64,000 nt of DNA, taken from positions 143,538,690 to 143,602,689 of the forward strand of contig CM048553.1 in assembly GCA_026413225.1 (NCBI GenBank), read 5' to 3'. Made by a program: the position numbers and the translations under genes. The notes beneath the pieces were generated by a model. That model saw only the letters and a list, made by a program, of their open reading frames with translations. It was not told the origin of the DNA and ran no database searches. This document shows positions 36,871 to 45,130 of the stretch, one piece after another; within the stretch, counting starts at the first letter, position 1, and each line of letters opens with the position of its first letter. The stretch comes from Otis tarda. Its lineage: Eukaryota > Chordata > Aves > Otidiformes > Otididae.

Positions 36871-37720
36871 ACCCATGTGAATACTATGAACAAGGAGATG
36901 CCTACATTTTGGTTATCTGTTCGTTTCTCTCTCGTCAGACTTGTGCAATGATTTTAGAACTTAGGGAAAGATTAGACGGAAATTCTTCACAAATGTAAAT
37001 CCTCTTTATTTAAAATTAGGGATAACATATCTTTTTCTTTTTCCTTTTTATTTTGCCTATGGCTCAACTTTTCAACCCTGAGCAGTTCTTCCACCACTGT
37101 GTTCCTTAAAGTAGTGTGTCCCATTATGTGACACCAGACTATAATTGTTTTTAAATAATCAGGTGCTATACTAAGATGTATAAGGAAGGCTGATTCATTT
37201 TAGATTTAATTACCATAATATAGGGTTTTGCTGTCTATAGTATCAATCACTGAGACACTTTATAGTTGATAATATTAAAATGGCAACAATAATGAGAATT
37301 CTGCTTCATGATGAAAATAATTTTAATCATGGGTAGATTACAAATCCATTTACTGTTACGGTTACTGAGAATTCTATTATCTGCTTCCTATTGTGAAAGA
37401 TGTTGAAACTTGTTTTCAGGAAATGTAAAAGATTATAGAAGTATGCTCTCTATGCAAAGTTTCTATCACAGCAAAGCAACAAAAACCTGCTTAATACCAG
37501 AAACTGTTAAAGATGAAACTCACCAAGCGAACTTGTAGCTGTGTCTCTGCGTGCACATACGCCTGGCTATGCAGATCTATTTATAGGCTCGAGGACGATC
37601 TTGGTAGATTCTGACCATGATTTCTTATATTAACAAACAGTACTTAGCGAAGTGATGAGCTGTTGCCTCTGCAATGAAGGTATAACTGATTACTAGCTCC
37701 AGTCTAACACATGGGCTATA
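36871..37720. other. Unique AT-rich DNA, no gene seen
   Basis: Left flank of the long CR1. Nothing recognised. Confidence 0.5.
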
Positions 37721-37752
37721 TATAGAATCATAGAATGGTTAGAGTTGGAAGG

Positions 37753-37766
37753 GACCTTCAAAGGTC
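37753..37766 (-). other. CR1 3' UTR hairpin
   Basis: GACCTT-CA-AAGGTC forms a perfect 6-bp stem close to the terminal 8-bp units. The same hairpin occurs in the second copy at 48139-48152. It may be part of the 3' structure recognised by the CR1 reverse transcriptase; that role is inferred. Confidence 0.6.
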
Positions 37767-37768
37767 AT

Positions 37769-38185
37769 CTAGTCCAACCCCCCTGCAAGGACCAGGAACA
37801 TCCCCAACCAGATCAGGTTGCTCAGAGCCTCATCCAGCCTGGCCTTGAACGTTTCCAGGGATGGGACATCAACCACCTCTCTGAGCAACCTGTTCCAGTG
37901 TTCTACAACTCTCAGTGTAAAAAATTTTTTCCTAATATCCAATCTAAATCTACCTCCCTCTATTTTAAAACCATTACCCCTCGTCCTATCACAACAGGCC
38001 CTACTGAACAGCCTCTCCCCATCTTTCTTGTAGGCCCCCTTGAGGTACTGGAAGACCACTATAAGGTCTCCCCAGAGCCTCCTCTTCTCCAGGCTGAACA
38101 GCCCCAACTCTCTCAGCCTGTCCTCATAGGAAAGGTGCTCCAGCCCTCTGATCATCTTTGTGGCTCTCCTCTGGACCTTCTCCAA
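37769..38185 (-). pseudogene. CR1 ORF2 part 3: C-terminal region
   Basis: A 138-codon stretch in the same frame as the RT, starting just after the TAG. It contains the conserved words [38 protein letters not shown] and [11 protein letters not shown]. It aligns over its whole length with the second CR1 copy. Its end is at TAG 37769-37771, 12 codons beyond the stop used in the second copy, where a Trp codon is mutated. Confidence 0.92.
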
Positions 38186-39520
38186 CTAGTCCATGTCCTT
38201 CTTATGTTGGGGGCTCCAGAACTGGACACAGTACTCCAGGTGGGGTCTCACCAGAGCAGAGTAGAGGGGGAGAATCACCTCCCTCGACCTGCTGGCCACG
38301 CTCCTCTTGATGCAGCCCAGAATGCGGTTGGCCTTCTGGGCCGCAAGGGTGCATTGCCTGCTCATGTTGAGCTTCTCATCCAGCAGCACTCCCAAGTCTT
38401 TCTCCTCAGGGCTGCTCTCAACCCATTCCCTGCCCAGCCTGTATCTGTGCCTGGGATTGCCACGACCCAGGTGCAGGACCTTGCACTTTGCCTGGTTGAA
38501 CTTCATGAGGTTGGCACGGGCCCACCTCTCCAGCCTGTCAAGGTCCCTCTGGATGGCATCGCTCCCTTCCAGCGTGTCAACGGGACCACACGGCTTGGTG
38601 TCATCAGCAAACTTGCTGAGGGTGCACTCTATCCCACTGTCCATGTCACTGACAAAGATGTTGAACAGGGCCAGGCCCAACACGGACACCTGAGGGATGC
38701 CACTCGTGACCGGTCTCCACTTGGACATTGAGCCGTTGACTACCACTCTCTGAGTGCGGCCATCCAGCCAACTCTTTATCCACCGAGTGGTCCGTCCATC
38801 AAACCCATGCCTCTCCAGTTTAGAGAGAAGGATGTTGTGCAGGACAGTGTCAAAAGCTTTGCACAAGTCCAGGTAGATGATATCCGTTGCTCATCCCTTG
38901 TCCACCGATGCTGTCACCCTGTCATAGAAGGCCACCAAATTGATCAGGCACCATCTGCCCTTGGTGAAGCCATGCTGGCTGTCACCAACCACCTCCTTGC
39001 TCCCCATGTGCCTTAGCATAGTTTCCAGGAGAATCTGCTCCATGACCTTGCCAGGCACAGAGGTGAGGCTGACCAGCCTGTAGTTCCCCAGGTCCTCCTT
39101 GTTCCCCTTTTTAAAAACAGGGGTTATGTTCCCTCTCTTCCAGTCATCAGGGACCTCACCAGACCGCCATGACTTCTCAAATACAATGGCCAGTGGCTTG
39201 GCAACTTCATCCACCAGTTCCCTCAGGACCCGCAGATGGATCTCATCAGGTCCCATGGACTTGTGCACCTTCAAGTTCCTCAGATGTTCCCAAACCTGCT
39301 CTTCGAGCACAGTGGGCAGTTCTTCATCCTCCCAGTCCCTGCTTGTGCCTTCCACAGCTTGGGTGGTGAGACAAGAGCCCTTATCGGTGAAGACTGAGGC
39401 AAAAAAGTCATTGAGTACCTCAGCCTTCTCTGTGTCCCAGGTAATCAGGACACCAGTTTCCTTCCGAAGGGGGCCTACATTCTCCTTGGACTTTCTTTTG
39501 TCCCCTACTTTTCCCCAAGC
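38186..39520 (-). pseudogene. CR1 ORF2 part 2: reverse transcriptase domain
   Basis: From about 39,520 the RT frame is continuous except for a TGA at 38891-38893. Motifs: [36 protein letters not shown], then after the stop [10 protein letters not shown] (motif A), PQVSVLG (motif B, normally PQGSVLG, so the conserved Gly is replaced by Val) and KFADDTK (motif C, the catalytic FADD at 38600-38611). The TGA lies where an Arg codon CGA is expected; CGA to TGA is the classic result of CpG methylation and deamination. It is bounded at 38186-38188 by a TAG aligned to CAG in the second CR1 copy. Confidence 0.92.
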
Positions 39521-39570
39521 TTTTCTTGTTGCTTTTTATATCCCTGGCCAGATTCAATTCCGTCAAGGCT

Positions 39571-40743
39571 TTAGCCTTCCTCACCCAATCCCACAGCCTC
39601 TTTGTAGTCCTCCCAGGCTACCTGTCTCTGCTTCCACCCTCTATAGGCTTTCTTCTTCACTTTCAGTTGGTCCAGAAGCCCCTTGCTCACCCAAGAAGGC
39701 TTCCTGGCCTTTTTGTCTGGCTTGTTCTTCATTGGGATGCACCTCTGCTGAGCTTGGAGGAGGTGCTCCTTGAATGTGGACCAACTTTCCTGGGCCCCTC
39801 TTCCCTCCAGGGCTGCCTCCCATGGCACTTTGCCCATCAGGTCCCTGAAGAGGCCGAAGTCCGCCTTCTTGAAGTCTAGGGCTGAGAGCTTGCCTTGTAG
39901 TTTCCTTGCTGCCCCGTGGATCTTGAACTCCACCGTGTCGTGGCCGTTGCAGCCAGGGCTGTCCTTCAGTTTCACATCCCCCACCAGTCCCTCCCTGTTG
40001 GTGAGCACAAGGTCAAGCATGGCACCCCTCCTTGTCGGCTCCTCTATCGCCTGCAGGAGGAAGTTATCATCCACGCATTCCAGGAACCTCCTGGACTGCC
40101 TGTGCCCTGCCGTGTTGTCTCTCCAACAGATGTCGGGGTGGTTGAAGTCCCCCATGAGGACCAGGGCTTGTGACCGTGAGGCTGCTCCTGTCTGGCTATA
40201 GAGCGCCTCATCTGCTCTATCCTCTTGGCCAGGCGGCCTGTAACAGACCCCCACCGTAACGTCCCCTGTCCGTCCCTGTCCTCTGATCTTGACCCATAAG
40301 CTCTCTGTCAGCTCCTCCTCCATCCCCAGACAGAGCTCCACGCACTCCAGCCGGTTGCTGACGTAGAGAGCGACACCCCCTCCTCGTCTCCCCTTCCTGT
40401 CCTTTCTAAAAAGCCTATACCCCTCCATGTTGATGCTCCAGTCGAACGAGTTGTCCCACCACGTCTCTGTGATGCCAACAAGGTCGTAGCCCTGCTCGTG
40501 TGCACACATCTCCAGCTCTTCCTGTTTATTTCCCATGCTGCGTGCATTGGTATAGAGACACTTCACCTGGGCCCCCGACAAAGCCGACTTGCTGGCTGGA
40601 GCGATAGGAGTTCTTTTGGACCGAAGTTTAAGTTCATTTGCACGTACCTGAGATCCTTCCTCAGCTTCTGGACCCTCGGTGCTGGCACTGGCGCCATGCT
40701 GACAGCAGTGGGCTGAACTGTGCTCCCCCTCCCCCAGCACCAC
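39571..40743 (-). pseudogene. CR1 ORF2 part 1: APE-type endonuclease domain
   Basis: An open stretch of 390 codons. Visible motifs in order (residues counted from the GTG): [10 protein letters not shown] at 65-73 (N-terminal motif), ITETWW with the catalytic Glu at 93, [10 protein letters not shown] at 121-130, VCYRPPG at 166-172, GDFN at 198-201 with catalytic Asp and Asn, and [10 protein letters not shown] at 243-252. The last catalytic motif, normally SDH, reads NGH at 266-268, so the conserved Asp is missing. The endonuclease would therefore be inactive even without the downstream frameshift. The frame ends at a stop (39571-39573) created by the frame change just upstream of it, not by a point mutation. 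Confidence 0.92.
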
Positions 40744-41459
40744 TAGTTTAAAGCCCTCCGGACGAGTCTGGCAAGCCTTTGTCCAAGCACACTCTTCCCC
40801 TTCTCAGTTAGGTGCACACCATCCGCCCCTAGCAGCCCGGGCTTCTGAAAGCACGCCCCGTGGTCTAGATACCCAAAGCCCTGGCTGTAGCACCACTCCC
40901 TGAGCCACGAGTTAACCTGCCAGATACATCTGGCCCTTTCAGGCCCCTGCCCTTTGACCGGGAGGATTGACGAGAATACCACCTGCGCCCCGGAGTCTTT
41001 GACTGTTGTACCCAGGGCCCTGAAATCCCTTTTGATGTTTCTCAGGCTGCTGCTGGCTGTGTCGCTGGCACCCACATGAAACACCAGTAGTGGATAGTAG
41101 TCTGTGGGCCGTATGAGGCTAGATATTCTCTCGGCGACATCCCTGATATGAGCCCCTGGGAGACAGCACACCTCCCGAGAGAGTGCATCGGGTTGGCAGA
41201 TGGGTGCTTCCGTACCTCTCAGGAGGGAGTCACCCACTACTACCACTCGTCTCTTTTTCTTGGTAGCACTAGTTATCACGTGAGCCGGTTGGGCTACCTC
41301 GCACGGCTCCAGAGCCTCCCCTGAGGTGCTGGGTCTTACTTCTTCAGTCTGCAGAGCGGCAAAGCGGTTCTGCAGGGGCACTTTGGGTTCTGGGGAAGCT
41401 TCTTCTTCCTCCTGCTGCGCCTGCTCCTGCTGCGCCTGCTGCGCCTTGCGACTTTCCAT
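40743..41459 (-). CDS. CR1 ORF1, SGNH/GDSL esterase-like protein (open frame)
   Basis: A 238-codon open frame. CR1-clade ORF1 proteins bind element RNA, and many carry an SGNH-hydrolase (esterase) domain. Here residues 1-20 are Gln/Glu-rich, residues 67-71 are basic (KKKRR), and the esterase blocks follow: [11 protein letters not shown] with GDS at 76-78 (nucleophile Ser78), HVGASD at 128-133, and [10 protein letters not shown] with the Asp213...His216 pair. The Asn normally found in the GxND block is Ser132. The ATG lies directly after a TGA, so this start gives a protein lacking the coiled-coil N-terminus, which sits in another frame upstream. It ends at TAG 40743-40745, touching the start of ORF2. 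Open, but in a dead element, so expression is doubtful. Confidence 0.75.
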   Translation of the reverse strand: MESRKAQQAQQEQAQQEEEEASPEPKVPLQNRFAALQTEEVRPSTSGEALEPCEVAQPAHVITSATKKKRRVVVVGDSLLRGTEAPICQPDALSREVCCLPGAHIRDVAERISSLIRPTDYYPLLVFHVGASDTASSSLRNIKRDFRALGTTVKDSGAQVVFSSILPVKGQGPERARCIWQVNSWLREWCYSQGFGYLDHGACFQKPGLLGADGVHLTEKGKSVLGQRLARLVRRALN

Positions 41460-41496
41460 TCATTGGCATCTTCTGCCTGCTTGCTTACCTTGTGTG

Positions 41497-41718
41497 TCAG
41501 TGGTGGGGAGATTTGATTGGTTGACTGGATGGTGGTTCCGGTGCAGACTGTGCCTGGAACCAAGTATGCAGCTCCCTCTCAGCCTCCCTGATGTCCCACA
41601 GCCTCCTGACCACCTCCTGCAGCTCAGTGACCACCTCCTGCAGCTCAGGAGGGTAATATAGGTCATCTAGAGAGTGCTTAGTTCTTCCGGTGGCTGTACC
41701 TGTGATGTTTTCCTGTGA
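41497..41718 (-). pseudogene. CR1 ORF1 N-terminal coiled-coil segment, frameshifted
   Basis: A frame different from the ORF1 main frame is open from after a TAG at 41719-41721 to a TGA at 41497-41499. It encodes a heptad-patterned segment (ELQEVVT-ELQEVVR-RLWDIREAERELHTW, shown in parts) at about 41,555-41,649, followed by a Pro/Ser-rich linker. CR1 ORF1 proteins usually begin with such a coiled coil, so this is very likely the original N-terminus, now separated from the esterase domain by a frame change between 41,459 and 41,540. Confidence 0.65.
41608..41649 (-). repeat. 21-bp tandem duplication inside CR1 coiled coil
   Basis: gaccacctcctgcagctcag plus one base occurs at 41608-41628 and 41629-41649, differing only at the last base. 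In the coiled-coil frame each unit is exactly seven codons, that is, one heptad (ELQEVV plus one residue). Confidence 0.95.
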
Positions 41719-41740
41719 CTATGGATACATCATCTCACCT

Positions 41741-41777
41741 CTTTTTTTTTTCCCTTTTTTTTCTTTCTTTTTTTTTT
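41741..41777 (+). repeat. Pyrimidine-only tract beside the CR1 5' end
   Basis: Thirty-seven bases of T with a few C, immediately outside the last recognisable CR1 sequence. On the CR1 strand this is a purine run preceding the element. Confidence 0.9.
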
Positions 41778-42899
41778 AATTCAACCCTAAACAACTATTG
41801 TTACAACAGGGGTGTCATCAGGTTGATATTATCTGTGTCCCCTCTACAAATGCACTAAGACTGGTATGGGGATAAGGAACTGAATCCTGGAGTCCATGTG
41901 CTCCCAAAGTACTCATATGGCTGGAACAGTTGAAGGTCTCAGACCATCTCCTGTTCACAAAATGCCCAGGTGGGAACACTGAATTCTAAATACCACTAGC
42001 TGGCTTCTTCACTGGAAGAAGTGGCTGGGAATCAGAAGAAATGGACAGGGGAATTTCTCAGGCTGGAAGTTATTTTTCCAGAGGCGCACACGCCGCTGCT
42101 GCACTCCTGCGGTGCAGGGAGAGCTGCAGTGTCCAAGAGCTGGTTTGCTCCAGTTTCATTTGAAATAAACAAAGAAACTTCACTGAGATCATTTTAATAG
42201 AGGATTTTAGACAGAGTCTTGTTCTACTGAAACAAAAAGCATAAGCTTCATCCTGTTGAACCTTCTCCTGAAACCATGTGTGACTATGTGTGCATGTATA
42301 CATTAGCACTGCTTTGATTATATAACGTAATGAGCTCAGTGGATTTATTCCGGATTTGTACTATGGAGCCTCACAGCAGAGTTTGGAACAGTACCTTGTC
42401 TTTAAGATGCCAGTTTTGTAAATGCTTTTCTTTTCTTAGGGACACTGATGAAAATTTATTACTGATTTATCATGCACAACTCTGCAATGGAATCAGATTT
42501 TTATTTTCCAGCTTCATTGCGGTTTCCGAATGGGGATTAATTTTTTTTTTTTAAAACTTAGTAGAGAATCAGTTATTATCAAAGTCCCCAGCAGCTCATT
42601 TACTGGTGTGCAAACTGCGCCCCACACTGGTCCCCTGCTTTGGAGGAACTCAATGAATAAATTAAATTTCCAGAGACAGCCAGCTTTATAATCCTGGCCT
42701 ACTGCTCTCCCTTCCTACTTGCGTAATTTTTGTCATTCTGGGCTTCATTCTCCCTGTTTGGTCTCCCTTGCTGACCAATGAGTCCGGCAGGAGGGACGCC
42801 GGCTCTCGGGAAGTCTGGGAGCACGACTTTATAAGGAGCAATGGGCAAAATAGCAGAAGGATAAAAAAGCAGCAAAACATGTTTGTAAAATCGTCTGCC
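41778..42899. other. Unique DNA, no gene seen
   Basis: A few CpGs occur at 42,085-42,110. Frames are at most 79 codons with no recognisable product. The T-run at about 42,540-42,552 is short. Confidence 0.45.
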
Positions 42900-43110
42900 T
42901 ATAGAGAAAAATTGTGAAATATACAGTCTGCATCTTAATTTGCATGAGGTATTCCATTAGTAAAATGAACAATAACAAATGTAGAATCAATCTTTTTTAA
43001 AAAAAGAAACAGATTTGATTTTTTTATTACATAGTTCTCCTCAAATGTATTGCTACTGAACCTTGTTAAACAACCACAGTTTTATCTAAGAAATAAATCT
43101 GTTACTTTTC
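42900..43110. promoter_or_regulatory. Candidate conserved non-coding element (POU octamer)
   Basis: ATTTGCAT at 42938-42945 is the POU-factor octamer in reverse. It is followed within 40 bases by attccattag and gaacaataac (SOX-type ACAAT). POU plus SOX words close together recall neural or stem-cell enhancers. AT-rich sequence makes chance matches fairly likely. Confidence 0.25.
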
Positions 43111-43619
43111 TTTATTTTTTACCTTATGTTTAGAGACAAAAAAAAAGAAGAAAAATCCCAACTTTAGAGGTAACACGATCTGCTTTAAGCAAAAGTGAAA
43201 TAGGAACAGCAACAAAAAAAAATCCTTCTAATCAGTCTATTTTGTAACTCAGAAAGACTATTCGGAAAGGTTTTCATCAAAGTGATTTTCTGCAGATAGC
43301 TCATAGGTGATCAGGATAAAACCCCACAGCTTCAGCACTTCAAATATTTATCATATACATGTTTGCTTGAATCTTGATAAGAGTGCGGTTTGGGACTTAT
43401 GGACACTGAGATAGGACGTCACCTGAGACATTCATCTGATTCCGAATGCAGACAGAAAGAAAGTGCCTAGGAGAGGCCAGAAGAGAGAGGGAGGGAGAGA
43501 GTAAGGGATAGTAGGAATGGACAGCCCTTGTTCCCAGCTCTAATATCCCAGTGCAATTATTTTGTGGACATCCACTCCTTGCCTGCACAGGAGATAGGGC
43601 TATAAGTGTATGTTATTTT
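43111..43619. other. Unique DNA, no gene seen
   Basis: A purine-rich gagagagg stretch lies around 43,475-43,510. No frame or repeat recognised. Confidence 0.45.
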
Positions 43620-44110
43620 TTAATTACAAGGGGGTAGAAAAAATCCTGATGATGGGCTGGAAGGTGCCATTGCATTGTTATTTTTTTCTCTCCCTTCGTT
43701 TGCTGATTATGTGAGCTGGGCTCCTTTGCTAGCCGATGATAAGCAGAATTTCCATGTTCTCTGCATAATTAATCCATCTCTGCCTCTCTTCATGCCAACT
43801 CGCCCGTTATCGCCGGCACATGCCTGAATTGCAAAAGAATCCGCTCTTCAATTGGAACTTATTGATATTCTAAGAAAAAAAAAGAGAGAGGGAAAAAACC
43901 TGAAAATCCTTAAGTTTAAGCCGCAGATTTTTAAATGGATTAATTTCGCTGCAATCGCAGCCATCTAAGGCGGGAAGGCAGGCAGAGCAAATTGAAAGCA
44001 TCTCCATGTTTGCAGAATTGGGTCCAGAATGCTGAAATGTACTGGCACAGTTCTCTTTTAAAGTCAGAAAATTACCATTCATTTACATCACATGAAATAC
44101 TTTTTTATGC
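43620..44110. promoter_or_regulatory. Candidate deeply conserved enhancer
   Basis: The best candidate for conserved non-coding DNA in the window. It keeps unusually many CpGs (43,800-43,850 and 43,920-43,980), is compositionally balanced and contains no open frame. It carries TAATTAATCC at 43766-43775 (TAATCC is the K50 homeodomain site used by OTX/PITX/GSC) and the reverse site GGATTA at 43937-43942, plus cattgcattgtta (SOX-like) near 43,670. Purine-rich aaaaagagagaggg at about 43,872-43,892 splits it. Motif presence is directly visible; conservation and activity are inferred. Confidence 0.4.
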
Positions 44111-44879
44111 TAGAAATATTCAAGAGACGTTCCTTAAATGCCTGCTAATGCTAGATAACATTTCTAACTTTCAACATTTTGCTAGACTTTGATATGACAT
44201 GATAGGAATGCCTGCCAGTGAGGAATATTATATGTTCCAGTAATCTCTTTTTATCACGTATTTAGATTATATCATCCTCTTCTTAAACCATCCTGAAGTA
44301 GTTTTTAAACAATGTACTCAGTGTCGTAGGCTCCTATTTGGTATAGTTACACAAGCCAAACTTAGTAGGGCATATTTAGACTTTGTCTAGTATGAAGGGC
44401 TTTTTAAAGTGCCGATACACGATCCCCAGAAACATAGTTTATCTTTTTCTATCTTTCACAAAGTTAACTTGCATTTCTTAGCATCCTTTCTACATGTAGA
44501 GATTCTGCGCTCACCTTGTTTACCACACGTGCTGCGTTTTGTTATTTGGTTGCAGCTCTTGTGGATTGTACTTACAGTTTGCAAGGGCTCAGCTGTACTC
44601 CATAGCAGCCTGGTACTGCACATGGAATAACGAGAGCTAGTGAGGAGCTAGGACTTTGCCTCTTCTCCTTCTTTTTTTTTCATCAAATATTGCCAAAAAA
44701 ATCCAAATATTCTGCTCCTTTTGTCTCTCTAATACAAAATTCACATCCTTCATTTCCTTGACCCTAGGAAGCAGCAGCATTCAGCAACACCGAGAGATTT
44801 CTTTAATGCCTCAGCTAAGCCACAACATATCTGGCATTCCATGTCCATATGCTAGAAATCAGCAATTTATGCTGTTGTA
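44111..44879. other. Unique DNA, no gene seen
   Basis: Frames of 73-74 codons on the plus strand have no recognisable features. Confidence 0.45.
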
Positions 44880-45130
44880 GAAGGTAATATTGACACTCGC
44901 CGTTAACAGAGGGGGAAAAGTTGCTACGCTGACTGCAAATGGAGATTTAGCTGTTAGGAAATCTCTGTCATTATTAGACAGGCCAGAAACTAACAAACAA
45001 ACAAAAATTAGAGAAACTGGCAGGCACATATCGAAGCAAAAAAAAAAGAGACGCGCAGCAAAACAATTATATTTGTGGCAACATCTGCTTCATATACAAA
45101 ACAATGAGCTTAATACATGGTTGGGCCACC
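44880..45130. promoter_or_regulatory. Candidate conserved non-coding element (MEIS-type palindrome)
   Basis: CTGTC-ATTATTA-GACAG at 44965-44981 is a perfect inverted repeat whose arms are MEIS/TGIF-type words flanking a homeodomain-like AT core. A few CpGs (cgccgtt near 44,900, acgcgc near 45,052) are kept in AT-rich surroundings. Texture only. Confidence 0.28.

Larger units (their letters stand above)
37769..40743 (-). pseudogene. CR1 ORF2 (endonuclease-reverse transcriptase), broken
   Basis: ORF2 of CR1 supplies an APE-type endonuclease that nicks the target and a reverse transcriptase that copies the element RNA. The reading frame starts next to the ORF1 stop (one-base overlap if the GTG at 40741-40743 is counted; the first in-frame ATG is near codon 70). 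It is in three successive frames: endonuclease up to a stop at 39571, a short middle piece, then the RT and C-terminal part. The frame changes are near 39,588 and near 39,522, the second next to an AAAA run. In the RT part there are in-frame stops at 38891-38893 and 38186-38188. The intact product would be roughly 980 residues, about the usual CR1 ORF2 length. No functional protein can be made. Confidence 0.93.
37721..41720 (-). mobile_element. Nearly full-length CR1 non-LTR retrotransposon
   Basis: About 4.0 kb, GC-rich against AT-rich flanks, oriented 5' to 3' on the minus strand. The 3' end (left) carries two 8-bp units, ATTCTATG and a seven-of-eight match, at 37721-37736, the hallmark of CR1 termini. 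Inward lie a 3' UTR of about 47 bases, ORF2 (endonuclease then reverse transcriptase, ending at 37769) and ORF1 (esterase-like, 40743-41459), with a coiled-coil stretch in another frame up to about 41,718. The 5' edge is uncertain because no target-site duplication is visible, which is normal for CR1. CR1 elements retrotranspose by target-primed reverse transcription. This copy is dead through stops, frameshifts and lost catalytic residues. Most avian CR1 copies are short 3' fragments, so its length is notable. Confidence 0.95.

Noticed and set aside
37745..38731. 328-codon plus-strand open frame
   Set aside because: It is antisense to CR1 ORF2. The high GC and codon pattern of the true minus-strand frame create it, and its partial twin at 48284-48595 follows the second CR1 copy.
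39099..39773. 224-codon plus-strand open frame, with other plus-strand frames up to 41,661
   Set aside because: Antisense shadows of the CR1 endonuclease, RT and ORF1 regions.
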